DNA of 64,000 bases. Origin: Micromonospora echinofusca. GTDB taxonomy: Bacteria > Actinomycetota > Actinomycetes > Mycobacteriales > Micromonosporaceae. Position 1 is the stretch's first letter. Every line of letters begins with the position of its first letter. The translations under genes and the position numbers were made by a program. A model generated the notes under the pieces. That model saw only the letters and a program-made list of their open reading frames with translations, had not been told where the DNA came from and did no database searches. This document shows positions 53,909 to 62,115 of the stretch, piece by piece. The stretch lies in NCBI RefSeq assembly GCF_900091445.1, contig NZ_LT607733.1:1939501-2003500 (forward strand), given 5' to 3'.

Positions 53909-54426
53909 AGACCTACAGGGGTCAGTGCGTAGGAGTCGGCGTGCGGCGTCGGCGTATCGCATGGCGGTTCGTTCGCCGATGCCGAAGACGGCCGTCAGGT
54001 GCAGCGCGTCGGGGCCGTGGTTGAGGGCCTCCTCGAGCTGCCGGTCCATGCTGATCTGCTTGAGGGTTACGTTCAGGCCCTTCAGCGGCTTGTTCAGCCA
54101 CCCTTCGCTGACCGGTCGTAGGTCGTGGCCGGTTTGCTCGCTGAGGAATAGGTGCCGGTTGAGGGTGTGGGGCCAGCGCCGTTGCCGGTCGGCAAGGTGC
54201 TGAGCGATCAGCGCGGCGGTGAGGTCGTCGATGCGGCGGGTGTGGCCGTTGATGGTGATTCGCCGGCTGGGTAGGTCGACGTCGTCGAGCATCATGCGGC
54301 GTAGCGTGATCGGGCGTGCGGCGTGGATGGCCGTCAGGGCGAGGACCAGGCGGTGCGCCGATGTGGTGCAGGCTTGGACGGCTTGGGCTAGTAGTGCGTC
54401 GGAAAGCGGCATGGGCAGGGTCGGCC
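53909..54426 (-). pseudogene. C-terminal half of integrase/tyrosine-recombinase-like protein
   Basis: The frame begins next to the IS5-type element and reads HAARPITLRRMMLDDVDLPS, RRWPHTLNRHLFLS and LTAVFGIGERTAMRYADAAR. This is the catalytic-domain-like half of a large XerD-like family seen in actinobacterial elements, apparently without the active-site Tyr. The upstream half was removed at the IS junction. Confidence 0.6.
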
Positions 54427-54496
54427 TGAGAGGGTGGTTCGGAAGGGCATGTCCGGTTGTGGGTTTGGCCGCGGGGTAGAGGTCCTGCCCGTGGGG

Positions 54497-54916
54497 CTAT
54501 GCGGCTGGCGGTGGCGAGGCGAGGGTGAACAGGCCGGCCTCGGGTTCGGTCAGGATCTGGCGGGCGACGAGGCGTTTGAGCTTGGCGCGGAGATTCTCGG
54601 TGTCCTTGGTGGTGGTGTCGGTGCCGAGGGCGTGGCAGATGTCCTTGGCGCGCATCGGTGCGGTGGCGGAGTGGAACACGGCGAGGATCTGCTGGTAAGC
54701 GGGGCTGGCGACGGTCGCGTCTGTGGGTGCCGCCGGGTCGGCGTGGCCGGTCAGGCTGAGCAGCGTCTTGCGGGTGATGGCGAGTTCGGCCAGCTCGGTC
54801 TCGGCTGTGGTGAGCTGGTCGGTGAGGGTGGCGATCTGCTCGCGGAGCCGCTCTGCGGTGATGCCGGCGGCGGTCTCGCGTTCGGTGAGCAGGTCCAGCA
54901 GCGGCGGTCGGGTCAC
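54497..54916 (-). CDS. IS5-type accessory protein
   Basis: 139 residues from GTG 54916, overlapping the transposase stop by GTGA. Coiled-coil start (AERLREQIATLTDQLTTAE) and winged-helix-like end (KDICHALGTDTTTKDTENLR). Same length and domain plan as the 21023-21442 protein. Confidence 0.75.
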   Translation of the reverse strand: MTRPPLLDLLTERETAAGITAERLREQIATLTDQLTTAETELAELAITRKTLLSLTGHADPAAPTDATVASPAYQQILAVFHSATAPMRAKDICHALGTDTTTKDTENLRAKLKRLVARQILTEPEAGLFTLASPPPAA

Positions 54917-55755
54917 CGTTGGTGGCCCGGGTCGCGCCAGGACGCGGTGGTGGTGCCGGTCAACCGGCGGACCAGGTTCGCCGTCGAGGCCCACCATGTG
55001 CGTGACACCGCCGAGGCGGGTCGGCTCTCGTACTCGCGGACCAGACGGCGGTGCAGCATCAGCGTGCCATTGGTCTGCTCCACCACCCACCGGCGTGCGA
55101 TCGGCACGAACCCGGCGGCCGTGTCGGTGCGCTTGACCTGTTCGACGTCGATACCGTTCACCGCTCCGTGGATCTGCACGTCGTCTTTGAACCCGGCGTC
55201 GACCCATGCCTTGGTCACCGTCGGGGTGTGGGCCACGACGTTGTCCAGCAGTCGTACGCCGATCGCGTTGTCGGTGACCGACGCGGCGGTGACCACCACC
55301 GCGATGATCAACCCTAGGGCGTCCACCGCGAGGCCCCGTTTACGGCCCGGGACCTTTTTCGCGGCGTCCTTGCCGGTCGTGGCGGCCGGGACGTGGTTGG
55401 CGGCCCGGATCGACTGGGTGTCCAGCACCACCGCGGTCGGGTCCTCCCGCCGGCCGGCCCGCTCCCTCGCCTGGCAGCGCAACAGATCATGAATCACTTG
55501 GTCCGTGCCGTCATCGCGCCACAGGGCGAAGTAGTAGTAGGTGGCCGACTTCGGGGGCAGGTCGTGCGGCAGGTACGCCCACTGACAACCGGTCCGATTC
55601 TGGTAGAAGATCGAATTCACGATCTCCCGCAACTCGTAGCGGCCCTGATGCCCCGACACCGACGGATGCCGGTCTTTCCACGCCTGCAGGAACGGTCCGA
55701 CCACCGCCCACTGGTCGTCGGTCAGGTCACTCGGGTACGCCGCACGCTCGCCCAT
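54913..55755 (-). CDS. IS5-family transposase
   Basis: A 280-residue DDE transposase. The N-terminal DUF4096-like part (LTDDQWAVVGPFL, NSIFYQNRTGCQWAYLP) leads to the catalytic segments VVLDTQSIRA, AWVDAGFKD and RRWVVEQTNG. It appears intact. Confidence 0.9.
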   Translation of the reverse strand: MGERAAYPSDLTDDQWAVVGPFLQAWKDRHPSVSGHQGRYELREIVNSIFYQNRTGCQWAYLPHDLPPKSATYYYFALWRDDGTDQVIHDLLRCQARERAGRREDPTAVVLDTQSIRAANHVPAATTGKDAAKKVPGRKRGLAVDALGLIIAVVVTAASVTDNAIGVRLLDNVVAHTPTVTKAWVDAGFKDDVQIHGAVNGIDVEQVKRTDTAAGFVPIARRWVVEQTNGTLMLHRRLVREYESRPASAVSRTWWASTANLVRRLTGTTTASWRDPGHQR

Positions 55756-55884
55756 GATCGACCCAACGCGATGGAGACCTCACCGGTTACGACCATCGCT
55801 CGCATTCACACACTGAGCCAAGCCCACAATGGGCAAAGGCTACCGAACCACCCTCTGAGACTGGATGTTGGTCCAGAGGAAGGG

Positions 55885-56199
55885 GTGTCCCCGTTGGGGC
55901 GTCCATCGAAGTACACGGAAGAGTTCCGGCGTGACGCGGTTGATTTGGTTCGCTCGTCGCGGCGGCCGATCAATCAGGTGGCCCGTGAGCTGGGGATGAG
56001 TCACGAGACGCTGCGCAACTGGGTCCGCGCCGCTGAACGCCAAATCCAGACGGGTTCGGGGGCCTCGGGCGAGGCGCTGTCGGTGGCTGACAAGGACGCC
56101 GAGATCGCTCGGCTGCGGCGTGAGGTCGCGGAGTTGCGGCAGGAGAAGGAGATCCTGCGTAAGGCAGCCGCCTATTTCGCGAAGGAGATGGATCGGTGA
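55885..56199 (+). CDS. IS3-family OrfA
   Basis: 104 residues from GTG 55885 behind GAGGAAGG. HTH_Tnp_1 (YTEEFRRDAVDLVRSS, INQVARELGMSHETLRNWV) and a leucine zipper (AEIARLRREVAELRQEKEIL). It binds the IS ends and dimerises. It overlaps orfB. Confidence 0.9.
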   Translation: MSPLGRPSKYTEEFRRDAVDLVRSSRRPINQVARELGMSHETLRNWVRAAERQIQTGSGASGEALSVADKDAEIARLRREVAELRQEKEILRKAAAYFAKEMDR

Positions 56200-57095
56200 C
56201 CGGCCGCTTCCGGTTCATCTCCGCCCACCGTGCCGTGTTCGGCGTCAAGCGGCTGTGTCGGGTCCTGGCGGTGTCCCGCTCGGGGTTCTATCGCTGGAGC
56301 GCCAGCGAGCCCGCTCGGCAGGCTCGCGCCGCCGGTGAGGCCGCCCTCGCCGAGCAGATCAGGGCCATCCACGCCGGCTCCGGCGGCACCTACGGCTCCC
56401 CGCGGGTGACCGTCGAGCTGCACCACCAGGGCGTGCGGGTCAACCGCAAGCGGGTCGAGCGGATCATGCGCCAACGCGACGTGGTGGGCCGGCACCTGCG
56501 CCGCCGCAAACGGACCACCATCGCCGACCCGGCCGTCCCGCCGGTGCCGGACCTGATCGGCCGGGACTTCACCGCCACCGCACCGGATCAGCGGTGGTGC
56601 GGCGATATCACCTACCTACGCGTCGGTGATGGCTGGCTGTATCTGGCCACGGTCATCGACATCGCCACCCGCCGGCTGATCGGCTGGTCGATCAACACCC
56701 ACATGCGCACCGGCCTGATCATCGACGCCTTGGCCGCCGCGGTCGCCGCCCGCGGCGGCCGGGTCGACGGCGTGGTCTTCCACTCCGACAGGGGCGCCCA
56801 ATACGGCAGCGGCGATTTCGCCGACGTCTGCCAACGGCACGGCATCCGCCGCTCGATGGGGCGGATCGGCTCGTCGTACGACAACGCCCTGGCCGAGGCG
56901 TTCTTCGCCACCCTCAAACGTGAACTCGACGTCGACCGCCGCACCTGGACCAGCGAAGCCGACGCCCGCCGCGACGTGTTCCGGTGGATCGCCTTCTACA
57001 ACCACCGACGCCGCCACTCCGCACTCGACTACCTCAGCCCCGCCGACTACGAACAGACCCTCACACCGACTACGCTGCACCAGATCGCGGCATAA
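56196..57095 (+). CDS. IS3-family transposase OrfB
   Basis: 299 residues from GTG 56196 in a GTGA overlap with orfA. The HTH_21 and rve domains show WCGDITYLRVGDGW, GVVFHSDRGAQYGS and the Glu near YDNALAEAFFATLK. Intact DDE core. The fused transposase may be made by frameshifting, though no slippery A-run is evident. Confidence 0.92.
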   Translation: MTGRFRFISAHRAVFGVKRLCRVLAVSRSGFYRWSASEPARQARAAGEAALAEQIRAIHAGSGGTYGSPRVTVELHHQGVRVNRKRVERIMRQRDVVGRHLRRRKRTTIADPAVPPVPDLIGRDFTATAPDQRWCGDITYLRVGDGWLYLATVIDIATRRLIGWSINTHMRTGLIIDALAAAVAARGGRVDGVVFHSDRGAQYGSGDFADVCQRHGIRRSMGRIGSSYDNALAEAFFATLKRELDVDRRTWTSEADARRDVFRWIAFYNHRRRHSALDYLSPADYEQTLTPTTLHQIAA

Positions 57096-57125
57096 CCCGG
57101 TGTCCACATCCCGGGGGGAACCTCA

Positions 57126-57569
57126 AGACAACACCAACATCGTCACGTGCCGCCAGGCGTTCGCGGGGCCTCGGCGGCGATGCGCGCTCATGCCACCAAC
57201 AAGGCGGGCGTTGACCGTCAGCGCCCGTCACTGTCCGTGTGCCTACCCGCTCGGGACTCGTTGCGGTTGTTCTCGCCAGCGGAGTACAGCCCGCTGCCGG
57301 GGTGGGGGATGCCTCGGTAGGCGGGCGAGGGCTTCCCGACCGCCGGGCACGTCGTGGACTATCTGCGGGCCTACGAGCAGCGGTACGACCTGCGGGTGTG
57401 CAGGCCGCTTCGGGTTCCGCGTGGCGCGATCGGGCGGGCTTGTGTAGCAGCCGACCGCGAGTGCTCGGTGAAGATCACTTGCCAGCTTGCGTCGGAGCTG
57501 CGTTTCAGACTACTTGGTTTACGCTTCGATCTGCGCTAAGGTCTTGCCGACGCGAGCGGAGGATGATGT
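57126..57569. other. Relic region
   Basis: Contains the monooxygenase relic and otherwise no gene. A GGAGG site at 57558-57562 belongs to the next gene. Confidence 0.5.
57255..57437 (+). pseudogene. Flavin-dependent monooxygenase/oxidoreductase fragment
   Basis: Frame reads DSLRLFSPAEYSPLPGWGMP, an in-frame TAG, then GFPTAGHVVDYLRAYEQRYD. This is an internal piece of FAD-dependent oxidoreductases of the ArsO/CzcO type. Both ends are missing. Confidence 0.65.
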
Positions 57570-57968
57570 ATGGCCACGATTGAGGTTGACGACGGCACCA
57601 AGCGAACCGTGTCCTTCGCCGCGCGGATGGCGAACGTCACGGAAGGTGAGATCGTGCGCCGGCTGATCGCCGATAGCTCCTTGGCTGGCGAAGAGCCAAC
57701 CGAAAGAGAGAACGGCGTACCGATTTACGCCGACTACGAGGGGCACCGGACGCGAGCACTGTATTTCGCACCAGCCCGAGTTCAGATCGTCGACGGCCCA
57801 CTCAAGGGCAAGTCCTTCAAGACTCCCACCGGCGCGGCCCGCGCGATTGTTCGCCACTACAACCCGAGGGTGAACGACAACCGCAACGGCTGGAGCTTCT
57901 GGCAGATCGACAACGGCGGCCCTCGAGTCTGGCTCCAGTCGATCCGCCCAACGAACGCGGACGACTGA
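57570..57968 (+). CDS. RAMA/DUF4357-like domain protein
   Basis: 132 residues from ATG 57570 behind GGAGG. The C-terminal half (IVDGPLKGKSFKTPTGAARA, then NGWSFWQIDNGG and VWLQSIR) matches the RAMA/DUF4357 pattern found with restriction and DNA-modification proteins. The N-terminal half (TVSFAARMANVTEGEIVRRL) looks like a small helical DNA-binding unit. Convergent with the HEPN-type gene across a hairpin. Confidence 0.6.
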   Translation: MATIEVDDGTKRTVSFAARMANVTEGEIVRRLIADSSLAGEEPTERENGVPIYADYEGHRTRALYFAPARVQIVDGPLKGKSFKTPTGAARAIVRHYNPRVNDNRNGWSFWQIDNGGPRVWLQSIRPTNADD

Positions 57969-58072
57969 TCGCCTGGTCAACATTGTCAAACGATCGCCTG
58001 CAGCCGCGCCGCGCCCGTCTGTGGCGTACGTCAACGTGAGGCCTGCCGATGGTGGGCTTCACCCAGGATTGA

Positions 58073-58116
58073 AGGGGCACCCACCGACGGGTTCGGTCGC
58101 TGCCCCTCTTCCTTTT
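58073..58116 (+). terminator. Hairpin 1 between RAMA-like and HEPN-type genes
   Basis: Stem AGGGGCA (58074-58080) / TGCCCCT (58101-58107), then a T-rich tract. Probably ends the RAMA-like transcript. It shares AGGGGCACCC(A/G)CCG with hairpin 2. Confidence 0.6.
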
Positions 58117-58130
58117 CTCTGGCGAGAGTG

Positions 58131-59780
58131 CTATCGGTGCCTAGGTTCGAGCAGTTCGACGACCGACAGGCCGGTCTCCCCGTCGACCAACTGAAGAGCC
58201 AGCTCTGCCCGGGCGGCCAGGTCGAGCGGGTGAATGCCCTCGGTTAGGGCCGCATGGGCCAGCCGGTCGAGCCCGGCACCGACCAGCGGCGCGCCGATGC
58301 GCAAGGCTGCCTGCAGCGCCACCCCCTTGGTCGACCCCCCATGCAGCACGATGTTGCGGGTCCGGTACAACCTCCGCAGCGCGATCTTGAAGGTAGTGAC
58401 CGCTTTGTTCAGCTCGGCGCGGGGTTCGGCGACCAAACGGACCATCCGCTCGACGGCGGCCATGTCGCTGTGGCGCTGCAGCTTGCGTCCAGACAGGTAG
58501 GGCAGCGCCGTTCTGGCGATCATGCCATCGGCCACCGCCCGGGCACGCTCGATGTTGGTCGTGCACGACGTCAGGGCCGTGCTGAGCGTGTCCGGCTGGG
58601 GCGGATCGTGGCGGTGGGCCAACGCGGTTAGCTCGGCTCGGGGCCACGAGCAGGCGATGATCGCGGCGAGCCGGTCGGCGGCGACGGCCTTGCCGGAGCG
58701 CTCCTCCTCCTGCGGATCGTCGGGGTGGGTCAGCAGCGACTCCACAGCGGCCCAGCCGCCGGCGACCGCCGGGCCGAGCGCGCCTTGGTTGAGTGGTGCC
58801 GCCAGTTCCAGCGCGTCGTCGATCAGGCTGCGTTCGCCGTCAACGCGGTAGAGGTGGCCTTCGTGTACGAGCGCGAGGATGTTGGCTCCGCGCGCCGGGG
58901 TGAGCAGCGGTATCGGTTCGGAGTGGCCGTCGACCCAGATGGACGGGGCGGCGGTGATGCCGCTGCGGTTGCTTCGCTGGAACGACGAGCGGGCCACCAT
59001 CCGTTCCACAAGCTGGCGGGCATGGTCGGCAGCGCCGTAGGCGTCTAACGCTCTGACCTCGTATCGAAAGCCACCGCCGGCGCGAAGACCGCGGGTGGTG
59101 AAGCCACGCGCTTTGAGCCATTCGATGACCTGCCCTTTGGTCATCCAGTTCGGTTGCTGTTCCGCTAGCGGCCGCTCTGGTGCGGCCAGCAGCACCACAA
59201 CGACGTCGAAAGACCGCTTGGGCGCGCGTGCCAGTGTGGCAGCGGCTTCGATGACCTCGATCGCCGTGGCCTGGCCGGCATTGAGCTCGTTAGCCCAGAC
59301 CGCGAGGTGGTTTGCGTCGTATCCCAGGTCTAGCAGGTGCCCGGCGACCGTCCGTGCGAGCCGCTCGGGCTTGGGTCGCTCGGCGAGGTTCTTGGCGACC
59401 GCGGCGGCCCACCGGTCGACGTAGCCGGGACGGGCGTGCTCGATGAGCTCTTTGAGACGTCGCCGGGCCGGGCTCGGGTCGGGCAGCGGCGCATTGAGTA
59501 GGGCTGTCAGCTCCTTGCGCAGCTCTTTTTCGCCGAGGCCGACGTCGGGGCCGACAACCGCGCGCAGCTGGTTGCGCTGCCAGTCGCACGCCGTGGCAGA
59601 GAGCACCTTCTGCGCCGCCCAAGCGCTAGCCTCCCATAACTCCTCCAAGGCCAGCAACGAGCCGACGTCCCACAGCCGCCGCGGCCAGGGGGTGCCGTCA
59701 ATTGTGAAGAAGTCGATCATTCGGGCGATCACGTGCCGGTCGTAGGTCGAGGTGGCTGCCGGCGCGGTGGGCGTGGTCAC
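58131..59780 (-). CDS. Large HEPN-motif protein, candidate RNase/abortive-infection effector
   Basis: 549 residues from GTG 59780. An Ala-rich helical N-terminal region reads MIDFFTIDGTPWPRRLWDVG. A central domain (NWMTKGQVIEWLKARGFTTR, IWVDGHSEPIPLLTPARGAN) follows. The C-terminal helical region holds LYRTRNIVLHGG: RN-x3-H (about 475-480), the HEPN RNase signature. HEPN nucleases act in phage defence and toxin systems. No antitoxin is directly coupled. The first codons of the longer ORF overlap a hairpin and are excluded. Confidence 0.65.
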   Translation of the reverse strand: MTTPTAPAATSTYDRHVIARMIDFFTIDGTPWPRRLWDVGSLLALEELWEASAWAAQKVLSATACDWQRNQLRAVVGPDVGLGEKELRKELTALLNAPLPDPSPARRRLKELIEHARPGYVDRWAAAVAKNLAERPKPERLARTVAGHLLDLGYDANHLAVWANELNAGQATAIEVIEAAATLARAPKRSFDVVVVLLAAPERPLAEQQPNWMTKGQVIEWLKARGFTTRGLRAGGGFRYEVRALDAYGAADHARQLVERMVARSSFQRSNRSGITAAPSIWVDGHSEPIPLLTPARGANILALVHEGHLYRVDGERSLIDDALELAAPLNQGALGPAVAGGWAAVESLLTHPDDPQEEERSGKAVAADRLAAIIACSWPRAELTALAHRHDPPQPDTLSTALTSCTTNIERARAVADGMIARTALPYLSGRKLQRHSDMAAVERMVRLVAEPRAELNKAVTTFKIALRRLYRTRNIVLHGGSTKGVALQAALRIGAPLVGAGLDRLAHAALTEGIHPLDLAARAELALQLVDGETGLSVVELLEPRHR

Positions 59781-59861
59781 GTATGTACGGTAGTGGGAGA
59801 CCCCCGACAGCCGCCGTCCCGGCGGTGGCCGGCCAGGTCGTGTATTGTTTTTGGCAGACAC

Positions 59862-59900
59862 AGAGGGGCACCCGCCGTAAGGCTACTGCCCCTCTTTTTT
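59862..59900 (+). terminator. Hairpin 2 with T-run
   Basis: Stem AGAGGGGCA (59862-59870) / TGCCCCTCT (59887-59895), 16-nt loop, six T. Textbook intrinsic terminator on the plus strand, 80 bp upstream of the HEPN-type start. No plus-strand protein gene precedes it, so it may end a short RNA or be a leftover. Confidence 0.75.
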
Positions 59901-60009
59901 ATGCCCTGATGTCTGCTTTCGCCTGTTGTGGGCTCGCGTGGGCCCCCTCGGCCCACGCCGCTGCGGCGATCCGCCGGACCCAGACCCGCACGTGATCTGC
60001 TGTTCTCCG

Positions 60010-60192
60010 GGATTGGTCTGCACACCCCCGCCTCGCTGCACTGCGGCACCGCTGGCGACGTGCACGACCAGCGGCAACGCATCCTCGATGCCGCCTGGCA
60101 AGCCCACCGGACCGGTTCACCCGCCGCCCCCGACCCGGGCCCTGCCCGACACCGTGTGGTTCAACAAACCAGCAGCTCTACAGAACACCTGA
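60010..60192 (+). pseudogene. Transposase C-terminal relic (IS3/rve type)
   Basis: Reads SGIGLHTPASLHCGTAGDVH and QRQRILDAAWQAH, then after a frame change LPDTVWFNKPAALQNT with a stop. This resembles the extreme C-terminus of rve transposases. No other part is present. Confidence 0.5.
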
Positions 60193-60331
60193 CCACGAAA
60201 ATGTCTCACTTGACTTGTGTCAGGTACCGCTCAGCGGATCCGCGCGAAAGCGGTACGCGTCGTCGGCCACCGATGGCTCCCGGCCGTCGGGAACGACGAG
60301 GCCCAGGATGCCGTCTCCCGTTGTCACCGCC

Positions 60332-60823
60332 ATGACACGACCTTCCCTCCGACCGGGCGGTGAGCAGCTTGTCTCTCCGCTGGTTCCTGCCGCCCTGCCC
60401 GCTCGTCCGCGTCCCCGTCCTGTATCGATGCCGGCACTACCCGCCCGAGTTCAACTACCGGCGGCCGTCAATCCCGCTGAACTTCTGCTGGGGACGGCCC
60501 TCCCATCCCGCTGTGGCCGAGTGGCCGCGCAGCACATCCTGCGCGCGCTGGGCTGGCAGCCGGGACATCACCTCGACATCCAGCCGCACCGAGGGGTGCT
60601 CATCATCGCCTCGGCCGGCGATGGTCGGCACAAGGTGGGTAGCCGAGGGCAGCTGCCACTGCCGGCGTATGCGCGACGTATGTGCCGGATCGAGCAGGGC
60701 CAGCCGGTGCTGCTGGCCGCTCTTGTCATCCATGACCTGATCGTTGTGCACCCGATCGGCGCCGTCGCTCGGCTGCTCACCGATCTGCATGTCGAGGTGG
60801 CAGGAGGCGGCCATGTCTGCTGA
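60332..60823 (+). CDS. AbrB/SpoVT-like DNA-binding protein paired with integrase
   Basis: 163 residues from ATG 60332. After a Pro-rich N-terminus, the C-terminal half (ALGWQPGHHLDIQPHRGVLI, GQLPLPAYARRMCRI, DLIVVHPIGAVARLL) resembles swapped-hairpin AbrB-type domains. Its last 11 bases overlap the integrase start, so it is probably the integrase's regulator or a directionality factor. Confidence 0.6.
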   Translation: MTRPSLRPGGEQLVSPLVPAALPARPRPRPVSMPALPARVQLPAAVNPAELLLGTALPSRCGRVAAQHILRALGWQPGHHLDIQPHRGVLIIASAGDGRHKVGSRGQLPLPAYARRMCRIEQGQPVLLAALVIHDLIVVHPIGAVARLLTDLHVEVAGGGHVC

Positions 60824-61862
60824 CCCTGCCACTGTTGCCGCAGCCCGCCAGGTCCTCGCGCATCTCGGTGTCACCCTGGCCGACCTCCAGTCCAACGCCG
60901 GCATGTCACTCTCGCTGCCGACGGTCGCCGAGTCCCTGCCTCGCGTCCTTGCGGCGGCGGGCCCGGGTGCGAGACGTACGTACGGCACGTACTGGGAGCG
61001 GATGGCCGCAGCGTGGGGTGATTGGCCTCTAAACCACGTCGCAGCGAGCGACATCGAGGCGATGAAACAGCAGATGATCGCCAGGGCCCGGCCGCGGCGT
61101 AACAGCCGCAGCGGCCGGCACGCTGGCGAGCATGTCATCGCCGCCGCCCGCGCCTTCTACTCCCGGGCTATCGCTGATGGCCTGATCGACGCCTCGGCCA
61201 GTCCCGCCCACCGCGTCGCCAAACCCCGCCGCCTCCCGAGCACACGCCGCGCCTTGACGCCACACGAACTGGAAGAGATCAACGCGGTGGCGCGGACCAG
61301 CGGCAACGACGTCATCCTCGACGCCCTCCTGCTGCGCCTGCACACCGAAAGCGCCTGCCGGCGCGGCGGTGCCCTCGCACTGCGGCTTTTCGACCTGGAT
61401 CGCGCCAACGGGCTCGTGCGCCTGGCAGAGAAAGGCACCGTGCGGTGGCAGCCGATCAGCCTCGACCTCGCCGAGCATCTGCACGAACGCGCCCGCGTCC
61501 GCGGCGCCGTTCTCCCCACCGACCGCTTGTTGCGCTACCGCGACGGCCAGCCGATCAGCAGCCGCCGCTACGACAACCTGTGGAAACGCATCGGCGAGCG
61601 CCTGCCCTGGGCCGCCGCGCAGGGCATCTCCACCCACTGGCTGCGCCACACCACCCTCACCTGGGTGAAACGCCACTTCGGCTACGGAGTAGCCCGCGCC
61701 TACGCCGGGCATACAGACAGCCCAGGATCTTCCACCACCACCTACATCAAGGCCGACCTCCAAGACGTCGCTGACGCCCTGTCGGCGATGACCGGACAGC
61801 CGCACCCACTCGTCACGACGTGCGAGACCTCCAACGGGCCGGCGACAGGAACCTTGCCCTGA
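60813..61862 (+). CDS. int: Tyrosine recombinase / site-specific integrase
   Basis: 349 residues from ATG 60813. An N-terminal SAM-like arm (TYGTYWERMAAAWGDWPLNH) precedes the catalytic domain: Arg in TESACRRGGALALR, HWLRHTTLTW (HxxR), YAGHTDS and the nucleophile Tyr in TTTYIKADL. All catalytic residues are present. It likely moves the element or a nested island. Confidence 0.9.
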   Translation: MSADPATVAAARQVLAHLGVTLADLQSNAGMSLSLPTVAESLPRVLAAAGPGARRTYGTYWERMAAAWGDWPLNHVAASDIEAMKQQMIARARPRRNSRSGRHAGEHVIAAARAFYSRAIADGLIDASASPAHRVAKPRRLPSTRRALTPHELEEINAVARTSGNDVILDALLLRLHTESACRRGGALALRLFDLDRANGLVRLAEKGTVRWQPISLDLAEHLHERARVRGAVLPTDRLLRYRDGQPISSRRYDNLWKRIGERLPWAAAQGISTHWLRHTTLTWVKRHFGYGVARAYAGHTDSPGSSTTTYIKADLQDVADALSAMTGQPHPLVTTCETSNGPATGTLP

Positions 61863-62115
61863 CCGGCCAATCTGGCTTGCCCCCGGCGGCGCGGTGGGGG
61901 AGTGGCTCCCCATCGCGCCGCAGCACGGCACGGCAGGTTAAGGATTGCGGGTTGGGCGACAACAACACCAGAGCGCGTCCCTCCATGGATCGGTTGGTGG
62001 CGCTTCACCGCATGGCCTTGCGGCGGCCGACGGACAGCAAATGATCACATCGTGCGATGGCTTCGTCGCACTGTGCGGGTAGCCTGACGCCGGCCGAGCG
62101 AACCCGAGAGGGAAG
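61863..62115. other. Intergenic, possible att or promoter region
   Basis: 253 bp with no gene. It lies between the integrase and the Wadjet genes. No tRNA and no obvious att duplication seen. GAGAGGGAAG at its end is the jetA ribosome site. Confidence 0.4.

Larger units (their letters stand above)
54430..55855 (-). mobile_element. Complete IS5-type insertion sequence
   Basis: 1426 bp with inverted ends GAGGGTGGTTCGG (54430) and the inverse at 55855, flanked by a TGA duplication (54427-54429, 55856-55858). Carries a DDE transposase and an overlapping accessory ORF. The element at 20799-21507 is its deleted relative. Confidence 0.85.
55859..57125 (+). mobile_element. IS3-family insertion sequence (ends approximate)
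   Basis: Overlapping orfA and orfB. The left end near TGAGACTGGATGTTGGTCC and the inverse right end near TGAGGTTCC...GGGATGTGG share short motifs only, so ends are approximate. It abuts the IS5-type element directly. Confidence 0.65.
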
